Shown piece after piece: positions 1-8,804 of a stretch of 64,000 bases of DNA. The translations under genes and the position numbers were made by a program. Every line of letters begins with the position of its first letter. The first letter of the stretch is position 1. The notes under the pieces are model-generated. The model saw nothing but the letters and a program-made list of their open reading frames with translations. It made no database searches and was not told where the DNA came from. The DNA comes from SZUA-365 sp964635845 (GTDB taxonomy: Bacteria; Bacteroidota; Ignavibacteria; SZUA-365): the NCBI GenBank assembly GCA_964635845.1, contig CAZWNO010000005.1, forward strand, positions 1-64,000, given 5' to 3'.

Positions 1-13
1 GACCCTGACATTT

Positions 14-3000
14 CTAATGAGTTTTTCTACCTGACATTTTTGAAGAGTCATAACACCCGCTCGTGCTCGTGCTCGTGCTCGTCATCGTCCTCGTGCTCGT
101 CCTCGTCCTCGTACTCGTACTCGTTAATTTCCAACGCTCTACTAACGAATAGACCACCGGGATCACGAACATATTCAGGATCACCGAGGTCAGAAGTCCG
201 CCCAGGATGACCTTCGCCATGGGACTCTGAATTTCGTTGCCCGATGCGTTGCCGGCGGCGGCGAGCGGGATCAGGGCGAGTCCGGCCGTGAGCGCGGTCA
301 TGAGGATGGGACTCAGGCGGTCGACCGATCCCCGCACGATGCGTTCCGAGAGTTCCACTCCCTCGGCGCGGAGGCGCTCGTAATGCGCGACGAGCAGGAT
401 GCCGTTGCGCGTCGCGATGCCGAAGAGCGTGATGAAACCGATGATCGCCGGGATGCTGACGACGCCGGATGTCAGTGCGATGCTGCCGACACCGCCGATC
501 AACGCGAGGGGCAGGTTGATCAGGACGATGATGGAAAGCGCGAGCGATCGGAATTCCTGGTACAGCAGCAGCACGATGACGATCAGCGAGAGCATCGACG
601 CGAAGAAGAGCGTGCGCGAAGCCGCGGCCTCGCTTTCGAACTGTCCGCCGTACTCGACATGGTAGCCCTCGGGCAGCGCGATCTCGCCGGCGACGCGCGA
701 CTGGATATCCTGCACGACGCTGCGCAGATCCCTGCCGTCCACGTTGGCGGAAATGACGATTCGCCGCTGCACGTTTTCGCGGTTGATGGTGTTGGGCCCG
801 TTCGTCGAGACGACGTCCGCGACATAGGAGAGCGGAACCATCCCCGCCACGGGCGCGGACTCGGTCTCCCCGAGGGGATCGTAGCCGGCGCGCTGCCCGG
901 TCTCGATCAGCGTGGAGCGCAGTTCGTCGAGACGCATGCGGTTCGCGTCGTTGTAGCGCAGCACGAGGTCGTGGACGCGGGGACCATCGTACACTTCCGA
1001 GATATGGGACCCCGCAAGCGCGACGTCGACGAAGGTCATCAGATCGGGAACGGTGATGCCGTATTTCGCGAGCATGCTCCGGCGGGGCTGCACCTGTATC
1101 TGCGGAATCCGGATCTGCTGTTCGAGCGAGACGTCCGCGGTGCCCGGCACCTCCTTCGCGATTCCCTCGATGCGTTTGCCGAGCGTGGCGAGGCGGTCGA
1201 GGTCGGGACCGAACAGCTTGATCGCGATGTTCGCCCGCGTTCCCGAAAGCATGTGATCTATGCGATGGCCGATCGGCTGGCCGATCGTGAAAGCGAGTCC
1301 GCGGATGCCCGACAACCGTTGCCGCACTTCCTCGAGCACCTCGTCGAGCGGACGGTCGCGCATCACCAGCGGCGCCTCGATTTCCGAAGTATTCACGCCG
1401 AGGGCGTGCTCGTCGAGTTCGCCCCGGCCCGTCTTCCGCGCGGTCGTCTCGATCTCCGGCATGGCGAGCAGCTCGCGTTCGGCGATCCGCCCGAGATCGT
1501 CCGATTCCCGCAGGCCTATGCCGGGCGGCGCGACGGTGGTGATCACGAGCGAACCTTCGTTGAATTCCGGGAGGAAGGTGCGGCCGAAGGTCAGGAAGGT
1601 CACCGCGGCAAGGACGGAGAGTCCCACCGCGGCAAGGATGACGATCCGCCGGTGGCCGAGCAGGCGGCGGATCATGCGCTCGTACCGCGCATTCAGCCAG
1701 CGGACGAGCTTCGGCTCCGCGCGCGACGTGCCGCGTGTGCCCGTCAGCAGCAGTCCGGAGAGCACCGGTGTGATGGTGACGGCGATGAGCAGGGAGGTCG
1801 CGAGCGAGACGAGGAAGGCGACGCCGAGCGGCTGCAGCATGCGTCCTTCCATTCCGCTCAGGAAAAACAGCGGGAGGAAGGCCGCGATGATGATCAGCGT
1901 GGCGTTGAGAATCGAACCGCGGATCTCCATCGAGGCCTGGTAGATGGTCGTCATCACCGGATCCCGTATCTCCGGCGGCTGCGCCGCGCGCTCGCGGAGA
2001 CGGCGGATGATGTTCTCCACGTCGATGATCGCGTCGTCGACGAGCGAGCCGATGGCGATGGCCATCCCGCCGAGGCTCATCGTGTTGAGGGTATAGCCGA
2101 GCGCATGCATGACGAGCACGGCGGAGAGCAGCGACAGGGGAATCGCCAGCAACGTGATCGCCGTCGCGCGGATGTTCATCAGGAACAGGATCAGGATGAT
2201 CACCACGAACACCGATCCCTCGAGCAGCGAGCGGCTGACGTTGCCGATGGCGGCCTCGATGAAGGAAGATTGCCGGTAAACGGAGGTGTTTATCTTCACT
2301 CCTTCCGGCAGCGTGTGCCGCAGGTCTTCCATCGCTTCGTCGAGCCGTTCCACCAGGTCGAGTGTGTTCGTGCCGGGCTGCTTGGTCGGCGTCAGCAGCA
2401 CCGCCGGCCTTGCGTTGAGCGAACCGCTGCCGATGCGCGGCGCGGCGCCGATGCGCAGTTCCGCGACGTCGCTGATGCGGACGGGAACATCGCCCATCAC
2501 CCGGATCACGTTCTGTCCGAGTTCCTCGACGTCCGTCGTCCTTCCGATGCCGCGGATCAGGTATTCATTGCCGTATTCGTTGAGGATGCCGCCGGCCGCG
2601 TTCGTGTTCGCGCCCTGCGTGGCGGCGATGACGTCCTTGAGCGTCAGTCCGTACTGCTTCAGCCGCCGGGGTTCGACCAGGATCTGATACTGCGCCACAT
2701 CGCCGCCGACCACGGTGACCTGCGCGACTCCGCCGACGGCGAGCAGGCGGGGACGCACGACCCAGTCCGCCAGCGACCGCAGCTCGCGGCCGGAGATGGT
2801 GTCGGACGAGAGGGCGATGAGCATGATTTCTCCGAGCAGCGAAGATTGCGGCGCGAGCACGGGCTTGCCCGCGCCCTCGGGAAGCGCCGAGGCGACCGCG
2901 GTCAGTTTCTCGGAGACGATCTGACGGGCGCGGTAAATGTCCATCCCCCAGTCGAACTCGATCCACACGACGGAGAAGCCGGGCGCGGAACTGGAGCGCA

Positions 3001-3244
3001 CGCGTCGCACGTTCGTCGCGCCGTTCATGGATGTCTCGACCGGGAAGGTGACGAGCCGTTCGACCTCCTCGGGAGCCATGCCGGGAGATTCGGTCATGAC
3101 GACCACCGTCGGAGCGGTCAGGTCGGGAAACACGTCGATCTCCATCCGCGTGACGACAAAGCTGCCGCCGAGCAACAGCAGCAGGCCCGCGACGAGGATG
3201 AGGCTCCTGTTCGCGAGAGAAAATCGGATGATGGCATTCAGCAT
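14..3244 (-). CDS. Heavy-metal efflux RND permease (CzcA/CusA family)
   Basis: Inner-membrane proton-driven pump of a tripartite metal-cation efflux system. The protein is 1076 residues, close to the family norm of about 1020-1070. It has an N-terminal transmembrane helix followed by DVFPDLTAPTVVV, two large periplasmic loops and the usual 12-helix layout. TM4 carries VDDAIIDVEN; the acidic residues there form the proton relay. This pattern matches neither the CzcA type (VDGAVVxVEN) nor the CusA type (VDAAIVMxEN), so the exported metal cannot be named. It is the last gene of a minus-strand outer-membrane/adaptor/pump operon, 15 bp after the adaptor. Odd: after LVERWK the protein runs into a hexanucleotide repeat and ends in a Thr/Ser/Arg-rich tail of about 40 residues that the family does not have. 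The tail may result from a frameshift (see findings). Family assignment is secure. Confidence 0.95.
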   Translation of the reverse strand: MLNAIIRFSLANRSLILVAGLLLLLGGSFVVTRMEIDVFPDLTAPTVVVMTESPGMAPEEVERLVTFPVETSMNGATNVRRVRSSSAPGFSVVWIEFDWGMDIYRARQIVSEKLTAVASALPEGAGKPVLAPQSSLLGEIMLIALSSDTISGRELRSLADWVVRPRLLAVGGVAQVTVVGGDVAQYQILVEPRRLKQYGLTLKDVIAATQGANTNAAGGILNEYGNEYLIRGIGRTTDVEELGQNVIRVMGDVPVRISDVAELRIGAAPRIGSGSLNARPAVLLTPTKQPGTNTLDLVERLDEAMEDLRHTLPEGVKINTSVYRQSSFIEAAIGNVSRSLLEGSVFVVIILILFLMNIRATAITLLAIPLSLLSAVLVMHALGYTLNTMSLGGMAIAIGSLVDDAIIDVENIIRRLRERAAQPPEIRDPVMTTIYQASMEIRGSILNATLIIIAAFLPLFFLSGMEGRMLQPLGVAFLVSLATSLLIAVTITPVLSGLLLTGTRGTSRAEPKLVRWLNARYERMIRRLLGHRRIVILAAVGLSVLAAVTFLTFGRTFLPEFNEGSLVITTVAPPGIGLRESDDLGRIAERELLAMPEIETTARKTGRGELDEHALGVNTSEIEAPLVMRDRPLDEVLEEVRQRLSGIRGLAFTIGQPIGHRIDHMLSGTRANIAIKLFGPDLDRLATLGKRIEGIAKEVPGTADVSLEQQIRIPQIQVQPRRSMLAKYGITVPDLMTFVDVALAGSHISEVYDGPRVHDLVLRYNDANRMRLDELRSTLIETGQRAGYDPLGETESAPVAGMVPLSYVADVVSTNGPNTINRENVQRRIVISANVDGRDLRSVVQDIQSRVAGEIALPEGYHVEYGGQFESEAAASRTLFFASMLSLIVIVLLLYQEFRSLALSIIVLINLPLALIGGVGSIALTSGVVSIPAIIGFITLFGIATRNGILLVAHYERLRAEGVELSERIVRGSVDRLSPILMTALTAGLALIPLAAAGNASGNEIQSPMAKVILGGLLTSVILNMFVIPVVYSLVERWKLTSTSTRTRTSTRTMTSTSTSTSGCYDSSKMSGRKTH
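60..125. repeat. Hexanucleotide tandem array, 11 units (CTCGTN)
   Basis: Eleven consecutive 6-bp units of the form CTCGTG/C/A/T, one of them ATCGTC, lie inside the 3' end of the RND pump gene. In the annotated frame they encode alternating Thr-Ser/Arg. In the -1 frame they encode alternating Glu with Tyr, Asp and His. A change of unit number keeps the reading frame. Confidence 0.95.
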
Positions 3245-3259
3245 GTCGATTCTCCTGCG

Positions 3260-4822
3260 TCAGTGCGCATGTGCATGTGCCTGGACCTGCCCCGCGCTCG
3301 CGGCCAGGCGCAGCGCGTGCATGCCCTGTGTGACGATACGTTCCCCTTCCGCGAGTCCCGACGTGACGGGCACGTGCACGCCGTCGCCGCTGCCGATCGT
3401 GACCTCCCGCCGTTCGTAGCGTTCACCGCCGCGCTGGACGTACACGTAATGCCGTCCGAGTTCCTCGCTCAGCGCCGCGATGGGAATCACCAGGCGCTTC
3501 TGCTCGGGACCCGCCTGCAGGTACACGTCGACGAATTCGCCGGGAATCAGATCGGCGCCGTTCAGTTCGAAATACACCGGCACGGAGTAGGCGCTCTCGT
3601 CGACGGCCTGTCCGCGCGTGAGGAGTCTGCCGCCGAGCGAGCGGATGTCGCGGCTCGTGTTGTCGGCGCCGCGAAACACCGCGCCGTGTATCGTCGGGAG
3701 CAGCGCGAAATCGTTCTGGTAGACCTCCGCCTTCAGCAGCACCCTGTCGTTGCGCGCGATGCAGACGACGGCCTCGCCTTCGCGGACGTAGGCCCCGTTG
3801 GCGAGCCGCACGGCCTTGACGTACCCGGCGAAAGGCGCGCGCAGTGTTCTTCCCGATTTTCCCATGTCCGATGTGAGCGTGCGCAGGGCGTTCCCGGCCT
3901 GTTCATACCGGAGTTTACTCTCCTCTAAACTTTTTTCAGGAATCACGTTTTCGGCGCGCAGCGCCTGCGCGCGTTCGTAGTCGCTGCGCGCTTTCGCGAA
4001 CTGCGCCGTCGCGTCCGCGATGCGCGCCTCGAGGTTGTCGCTTGCGAGCGCGGCGCCGGTGACGGTGGCGAGCACTTCGCCTTTCGACACGCGCCGGCCG
4101 GGAATCATCGGCCTGCCGCCGTATGACAGCACTCCGCCGGCCGTCGCGGGCACCTCGCGTTCCTGATCCGGATGCGTCAGGAGATGTCCCGTGGTCTTTA
4201 TCACTGCCGGGAACGGGATCATCCGCACGGGATCGGTGCGGAAATCCATCTTCCATGCCTGTTCCTTTGTGAAGGCGATCCCCTCCCCCTCCGCGTGTCC
4301 CGCCGCCGCATGGGCGTCCTTTTCGGAGGCATGTATCCTGATCTCCGCCGCCTGCATGGTGTCGGACGCGGTCGTGGATGCGTACGCGAGGCGCAGCCGC
4401 GCATCGCCCGCCGCGCGAAGCGGAACGTCCGCCGCGTAGATTCCCGCCTGCCGCCGCTTTGCATGCACTTCGACCGAGCCTCCGCCGGCGAGGTCCATGC
4501 GCAGGAACACGGACTGCGCAGCGACGGGCTTGCCGTCGCCGAGACGCGTCAGATGAATGAGCCAGGCGGAGGTGTCTCCCGCGATCAGCGGTGAGTGCTC
4601 GATGAACCACTCCGTGCTGTCGCTGAAGAGCAGCAGTTCCGCGCGCTCGCCTTCATGCTTCGCGGGATTCCCTTCCTCATGCTCGTGATCCTCTCCGCCG
4701 CAGCCGGACAGCAGCAGGAGAACCAGCGGCAGCGCCGCGATGAACCAGGCGCGATCGCGCCATGTACTGCCGCATGATCCCGGAGCGGGACGCGCGGACC
4801 TGCCTTGTATTCCGAAGCTCAT
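3260..4822 (-). CDS. RND efflux periplasmic adaptor lipoprotein (CzcB/CusB family)
   Basis: Membrane-fusion adaptor linking the inner-membrane pump to the outer-membrane channel. The 520-residue protein has a long basic N-region, a hydrophobic stretch and lipobox LLLLSGC near residue 40, so it is probably a lipoprotein. A His/acid cluster (GGEDHEHEEG) follows. The central part has a barrel-sandwich hybrid split by a coiled-coil hairpin (ARIADATAQFAKARSDYERA), then beta-barrel and membrane-proximal domains. The extreme C-terminus is AHAHAH. Both His clusters could bind metal in the periplasm; this is inference. It overlaps the channel gene by 4 bp (ATGA), which supports this start and translational coupling. 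Confidence 0.93.
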   Translation of the reverse strand: MSFGIQGRSARPAPGSCGSTWRDRAWFIAALPLVLLLLSGCGGEDHEHEEGNPAKHEGERAELLLFSDSTEWFIEHSPLIAGDTSAWLIHLTRLGDGKPVAAQSVFLRMDLAGGGSVEVHAKRRQAGIYAADVPLRAAGDARLRLAYASTTASDTMQAAEIRIHASEKDAHAAAGHAEGEGIAFTKEQAWKMDFRTDPVRMIPFPAVIKTTGHLLTHPDQEREVPATAGGVLSYGGRPMIPGRRVSKGEVLATVTGAALASDNLEARIADATAQFAKARSDYERAQALRAENVIPEKSLEESKLRYEQAGNALRTLTSDMGKSGRTLRAPFAGYVKAVRLANGAYVREGEAVVCIARNDRVLLKAEVYQNDFALLPTIHGAVFRGADNTSRDIRSLGGRLLTRGQAVDESAYSVPVYFELNGADLIPGEFVDVYLQAGPEQKRLVIPIAALSEELGRHYVYVQRGGERYERREVTIGSGDGVHVPVTSGLAEGERIVTQGMHALRLAASAGQVQAHAHAH

Positions 4823-6066
4823 ATTTCCTCCTGATCGATCAGCGATTGAATTTCCGTCCGGATTCCCAGCATGGCCAGATGCGCGTCAATGGCGGCCGCG
4901 GAGACCTCGGCGAGGTGGCGGCGGGCTTGCACGACTTCGAGAAATCCGGCTTCGCCCGCGCTCCAGGCGCGTTCGCTCAGCTGCACGAGCGCGCGGGCGG
5001 CGGGAACGATCTCGCCTGCATACCGCTGCGTCTCCCGCTCGCGCACGTGCAGCGCCGCCAGCGCCGAGAGAACCCATCCGCGCGTTTCCGTCTCCACCGT
5101 GCGCAGTCCTTCCGCCGCGGCCTCCAGACGGGCGTCCGCCGATTCTATCGCGCGGCCCTGATCGAAGGCGAACCAGAGCGGAACCGCGAGACCGACGCGC
5201 ACACCGTACATCGGACCGCTCCCCGGCATGCGTTGATCCATCACGCCGACGGAAAATGAGGGAAGGATGTCCGCTATCGCGAGCGAGGCGGATGCCTGCG
5301 CGGCATCGCGCGCGCGCCGCGCCGCCTGGAGAGCCGGACTGTGCAGCAGCACCGCGGCTAGCACTTCCTCGTCCGTGAGATGAAGCGCGGGACGCGGCAG
5401 CGAATCCGCCGGAACGTAGACCACGGGTGTTTCCCCCGTGCCGCCCCCGAGCAGTGCCGTGAGTTCCAGGAGCGCCTGCCGTTCGCGCAACGCCTGGTGC
5501 TCCAGCGCGATTTCCGATTCCGCGAAAATGGACTTCGCTGTCTGAAGTTCCATCTGCGCGGCATCCCCCGCCCTGTAGCGCGCCTCGGCTGCCTGCAGAA
5601 TGGACGCCGCTCCGTCGCGCTGGAGCAGCGCGAACGTCCGCCGCTCGCGTTCCGCCGCGGCGCGGTAATAGGCTCCCGTGACGCGGACCGTATAGAGACG
5701 GAGCGCTTCCCGCGCCTCCTCTCCCGCCTGTCCACGGAGCGCCGTCCCTTCCCGGATTCGATGGTAGAGCGAAACGGGATTCGGCAGCGTCTGGTCGAGC
5801 GCGATCGTGCGCTCGCCGTAGGAACCGAAGGACGCGCCCGCGGGAATGAATGCATACTCGAGGCTTGCCTCGAGAGGTGGCGGCGAGAGCGAGCGGTGCT
5901 GCGCCGCGTCCGCCGCTCTTTGCAACGCGAGAATGCGCCGCGGCTCAGGCGCGTTGGCGCGCGCGAGCGCGTGCGCCTCGCCGAGTGTCACGGAAACGGA
6001 ATCCGGCGCGGCCGACAACGCGCCCGTGCAAAGGACGGCAATCAGACAGCCATAGAAGAATGTCAT
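4819..6066 (-). CDS. Outer-membrane efflux channel, TolC family (CzcC-like)
   Basis: Outer-membrane component of the metal efflux system. I place the start at 6066 (MTFFYGCLIAVLCTGALSAA), because GGAG lies just upstream and a signal peptide with an AxA-type cleavage site follows. A start 60 bp further upstream is possible but adds an Arg-rich stub. About 415 residues. Two long alpha-helical repeats typical of TolC are visible, including TLGEAHALARANAPEP at the mature N-terminus and the second repeat around LTDEEVLAAVLLHSPALQAA. It is the first gene of the channel-adaptor-pump operon and overlaps the adaptor start by 4 bp. Confidence 0.92.
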   Translation of the reverse strand: MTFFYGCLIAVLCTGALSAAPDSVSVTLGEAHALARANAPEPRRILALQRAADAAQHRSLSPPPLEASLEYAFIPAGASFGSYGERTIALDQTLPNPVSLYHRIREGTALRGQAGEEAREALRLYTVRVTGAYYRAAAERERRTFALLQRDGAASILQAAEARYRAGDAAQMELQTAKSIFAESEIALEHQALRERQALLELTALLGGGTGETPVVYVPADSLPRPALHLTDEEVLAAVLLHSPALQAARRARDAAQASASLAIADILPSFSVGVMDQRMPGSGPMYGVRVGLAVPLWFAFDQGRAIESADARLEAAAEGLRTVETETRGWVLSALAALHVRERETQRYAGEIVPAARALVQLSERAWSAGEAGFLEVVQARRHLAEVSAAAIDAHLAMLGIRTEIQSLIDQEEI

Positions 6067-6208
6067 CGTTTTTCTCCAGTGAAAGGTCCGGAAACGCCGC
6101 GCGACGGCGGACAACCGCGCGGTCACCGAAGGTCTGCGCGCGCATTCTTCCGGACAAGGTTGAACAAGACAGGGGAGTTCCGCCGACGAGGACGAAACCT
6201 CGGGTTGA

Positions 6209-6568
6209 TCAACCGTTCACGGGAGGGTGGAATATTTCGTCGGAGTAGCGAGGAAGAAGGGGCTGGACGTTGGCAGGTCGATACGTGCTGGATGCGAAGC
6301 TGACGGTTCCCTGCGCGGATGAACGGAACGCGATCAGATGATGGTTGTGCGCGCAGCAGCATGCACGCGCGTCGCAGTCCGTCCGGCTGCATGGCGCCTC
6401 GTGTCCGTCATGCGCGGCACCAGGAGAACCGTCGCAAATCTGCGCCGCGGACATGTGCGCATGTTCATGCGCATGCAGGCTGCCCATGCCCCATACGCTG
6501 GTGTACAGCACCGCGATCAGCACGATATGAATCGTCCAGAAATTCATCTTTATAGGATACGAATTCAT
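6209..6568 (-). CDS. Small secreted Cys/His-rich protein upstream of metal efflux operon
   Basis: About 119 residues. The start at MNSYPIKMNFW is chosen because GGGGA lies just upstream; a second ATG at 6547 is the alternative. An N-terminal signal or membrane segment is followed by HAHEHAHMSAA, then a Cys/His-rich stretch (CSRTDCDARACCCAHNHH) and a C-terminal PRYSDEIFHPP. The composition suggests metal binding in the periplasm, perhaps as sensor, chaperone or buffer for the adjacent efflux operon 142 bp downstream. Double-Cys and terminal Pro-Pro motifs recall small Bacteroidota proteins found beside metal exporters, but I cannot assign a family firmly. The function is inference from context and composition. 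Confidence 0.6.
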   Translation of the reverse strand: MNSYPIKMNFWTIHIVLIAVLYTSVWGMGSLHAHEHAHMSAAQICDGSPGAAHDGHEAPCSRTDCDARACCCAHNHHLIAFRSSAQGTVSFASSTYRPANVQPLLPRYSDEIFHPPVNG

Positions 6569-6593
6569 CGTTCCCCGATCAAGGGGAATCCCC

Positions 6594-6628
6594 AATTCCT
6601 AATTCGTAATTCGTAATTCCTAATTCCT
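6594..6628. repeat. Heptanucleotide tandem repeat, 5 copies (AATTCCT/AATTCGT)
   Basis: Five contiguous 7-bp units (AATTCCT, AATTCGT, AATTCGT, AATTCCT, AATTCCT) lie in the divergent intergenic region between the Cys/His-rich gene and the GT2 gene. They resemble the short heptameric tandem repeats described from cyanobacteria. No function can be read from them. Just beside them, around 6570-6587, is the inverted repeat TTCCCC-GATCAA-GGGGAA. Confidence 0.9.
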
Positions 6629-6680
6629 ATTTCCCTCTCTTCCTCGTATGTTTCGTGGATATCCATCATCATCATCTCCG

Positions 6681-7388
6681 ATGTCCTCCACGCTCTCCAT
6701 CATCATTCCTTGCTACAACGAGTCCTCGACCATCATCGAGCTGCTGGCGCGGGTCGAACGGGCGGACATCGGGGATGTGGAAAAGCAGATCATCATCGTC
6801 GACGACGGATCGACCGACGGCACGCGCGCGCTGCTCGCCACGCACGCCGCGCGGCACACCGTCGTGCTCCAGCCCCGGAATATGGGAAAGGGTGCGTCCA
6901 TCCGCCGCGGACTCGAGGAAGTGCGCGGCGACATCGTCGTCATCCAGGATGCGGATCTCGAGTACAATCCGGACAACTACCGCGCGCTGATCGAGCCGAT
7001 TCTCGCGGGCCGCAGCAGCGTCGTCTACGGTTCGCGCGAGCGCAATGCGAACAACCGCCTGCATTCGGGCATCGGCTTTTATGCGGGCGGGAAATTCCTT
7101 TCGGCGCTCACCAACCTGCTCTACGGCTCCGACATCACGGATGAACCCACCTGCTATAAAGTGTTCGAGACTTCACTGCTGCGCGGCATTCCGCTCACCT
7201 GCACCCGCTTCGAGTTCTGTCCGGAAGTCACCGCGAAAGTCCTGCGCCGCGGCATCCGCATCGAGGAGGTTCCGATCGACTACTTCCCGCGCAAAAAGCA
7301 TCAGGGGAAGAAAATCAACTGGCGCGACGGTGTAGAAGCGGTGTGGACGCTGCTCCGCCTGCGTTTCGCGCGGAGGACGCGCGTATGA
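6681..7388 (+). CDS. Glycosyltransferase family 2 (dolichol-phosphate-mannose-synthase type)
   Basis: Cytoplasmic or membrane-associated GT-A glycosyltransferase that probably charges a polyprenyl-phosphate lipid with a hexose. Visible motifs are LSIIIPCYNES at the N-terminus, IIIVDDGSTDGT, QDADLEYNP (the DxD-type metal site) and the acceptor-side segment EVPIDYFPRKKHQGKKI. No membrane anchor follows, unlike GtrB-type members. I choose ATG 6681 because the preceding 11 codons (Ser/Pro-rich) are not family-like; 6648 is the alternative. No clear Shine-Dalgarno. The next gene starts 34 bp downstream and encodes a GT39-like membrane transferase that could use its lipid-linked product. Confidence 0.88.
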   Translation: MSSTLSIIIPCYNESSTIIELLARVERADIGDVEKQIIIVDDGSTDGTRALLATHAARHTVVLQPRNMGKGASIRRGLEEVRGDIVVIQDADLEYNPDNYRALIEPILAGRSSVVYGSRERNANNRLHSGIGFYAGGKFLSALTNLLYGSDITDEPTCYKVFETSLLRGIPLTCTRFEFCPEVTAKVLRRGIRIEEVPIDYFPRKKHQGKKINWRDGVEAVWTLLRLRFARRTRV

Positions 7389-7426
7389 AGCGGGAGACGA
7401 CGCGTATGAGGCGGACACGCGTATGA
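7380..7426 (+). repeat. Threefold CGCGTATGA motif joining two glycosyltransferase genes
   Basis: CGCGTATGA occurs at 7380-7388, 7401-7409 and 7418-7426. The first copy contains the TGA stop of the GT2 gene and the third contains the ATG of the GT39-like gene. The junction looks like short duplications of a stop/start overlap. Confidence 0.7.
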
Positions 7427-8718
7427 ACACGCTTTCGCGCACGCTGGACGCCATCGCACGACTGCTCGACCGGCTGACGCCGGGGCGCATCATCGGCGCC
7501 GCGGTTGTCCTGCGCCTCGCGTTCGGTCTGACGTGGATGCTGTTCATCAACGTTCCCCCGGAGAATGTCCCTGTCGCAGGCGACACCTGGGAACAGGCGG
7601 GGGCGGACGGCTACCTGCAGATCGCCCGCACGCTGCTGCTCACGGGTGAATACGCGTTCGAGCCGGGCGGTGCGCCGGTGCACAACCGTCCCCCGCTGCA
7701 GGTCGTGCTGCTGCTCGTCTTCGGTGCATGGTGGCCGTCGCACTGGTTCGTCGTGTGGATGATCGGCTCCGCGCTGCTCTCGCTCTGCATGCTTCTCGGC
7801 CTGCGCGCGCTCGCGCGCGAAATGACACTCGGAGAGCGCGCACAACGCGTGCTCCTGCTGCTCGCGGGCTTCCACCCCTACATGATTTTCATCAGCAAGA
7901 CCACGACCTTCATCAACGTGGCCGCGCTGCTGCTGGTGCTGGTCGTGCTGCTCGTCCTGCGCATCCGGCGCGATCCGCTGCGGTACGCGCCGCTGGCCGG
8001 ACTCGCCATGGGTGCGGGAGCGCTCGCGCACGGGACCTTCCTGCTGCTGCCGGTTCTCGCCGCTCCGTATGTGCTTGGACTGCGGGAGATCGCATTTCCC
8101 CGCCGCGCCGCCGCGGCCGGGCTCATCGTCGCCGCGGCGCTCTGCGTCGTCGCACCGTGGAGCCTGCGCAACCTCCGGACCTTCGACCGTTTCATCCCGG
8201 TGGTCACCGGCAACGGCTACCATTACTGGAAAGGCGATGCCGTATATTTCGGAGGTCATTATCCTATGGCGCGGCTCTACAAAGCCGAAACCGGAAAGCC
8301 CTTCGAGGAAAAGTATTACGGAGCCGTGGATCCGGAGGCGGACGCCGTGCTGTGGCGTCTGGCGAAGGAAGACATGATCGCGCGTCCCGGACGCATCCCC
8401 CTGCGACTCCTCATCGGCAGCTGGACCTTCCTCGCACCCACGGATGGCGGACCGAAAAAGATGCTCGTCTCCGCCGCGCTCAACATCCCCCTCGCCTTCG
8501 CCCTTCTCGTTCTCCTGTGGCGGCGCCGGCGCTCGCTCACCCGCGAACAGCTCGCCCTCGCCGCAGTGCTCCTGTACGTCGTCGAGGCCTTCGCTTTCTT
8601 CGTCTCCTGGGGCTCATACTTCACCATGCTCCTCCCCCTCGCCCTGCTCCTCTGCCTCTCCCTCGTGAAGAACGAACGCGAAAACGCGAAGAAGCACGCG
8701 AAAATTTGTGTGAAATAG
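7423..8718 (+). CDS. Membrane glycosyltransferase, GT39/ArnT-like
   Basis: Polytopic GT-C fold enzyme, 431 residues, expected to move a sugar from a polyprenyl-phosphate donor onto a protein or glycan outside the inner membrane. The N-terminus has a transmembrane helix followed by a periplasmic loop with AGDTWEQAGADGYLQIA, where the acidic residues sit where the GT-C catalytic loop is expected. About ten further hydrophobic helices follow. The C-terminal soluble region contains GNGYHYWKGD. The C-terminal tail (Lys/Asn-rich) is part of an inverted repeat. It lies directly after the GT2 gene, which probably makes its donor. The exact substrate is unknown. Confidence 0.8.
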   Translation: MNTLSRTLDAIARLLDRLTPGRIIGAAVVLRLAFGLTWMLFINVPPENVPVAGDTWEQAGADGYLQIARTLLLTGEYAFEPGGAPVHNRPPLQVVLLLVFGAWWPSHWFVVWMIGSALLSLCMLLGLRALAREMTLGERAQRVLLLLAGFHPYMIFISKTTTFINVAALLLVLVVLLVLRIRRDPLRYAPLAGLAMGAGALAHGTFLLLPVLAAPYVLGLREIAFPRRAAAAGLIVAAALCVVAPWSLRNLRTFDRFIPVVTGNGYHYWKGDAVYFGGHYPMARLYKAETGKPFEEKYYGAVDPEADAVLWRLAKEDMIARPGRIPLRLLIGSWTFLAPTDGGPKKMLVSAALNIPLAFALLVLLWRRRRSLTREQLALAAVLLYVVEAFAFFVSWGSYFTMLLPLALLLCLSLVKNERENAKKHAKICVK

Positions 8719-8793
8719 GAAACGCTCTGCAGGCTTGCAGGGCGTTTCCTTTTTATAAAACTTTCGCGTGTTTTTTTCGCGTTTTTGCGTTTT
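8674..8793. repeat. Long imperfect inverted repeat at convergent gene ends
   Basis: ACGCGAAAACGCGAAG...CACGCGAAAA (about 8674-8705) is mirrored by TTTCGCGTG...TTCGCGTTTTTGCG (about 8761-8793). The arms flank the terminator hairpin and extend into the last codons of the GT39-like gene. It may act as an extended two-way terminator. Confidence 0.6.
8718..8755 (+). terminator. Rho-independent terminator after GT39-like gene
   Basis: A 14-bp stem (8718-8731 with 8736-8749, one G-U pair, loop GGCT) is followed by TTTTTAT. It lies between convergent genes, begins at the stop codon of the plus-strand gene, and may serve both directions. Confidence 0.88.
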
Positions 8794-8804
8794 AGTGTTT
8801 TTTC

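Noticed and set aside
383..3928. Open frame of 1181 codons on the plus strand
   Set aside because: Antisense to the RND pump and adaptor; composition (Asp/Arg/His/Gln-rich) is the usual shadow of a high-GC gene on the other strand.
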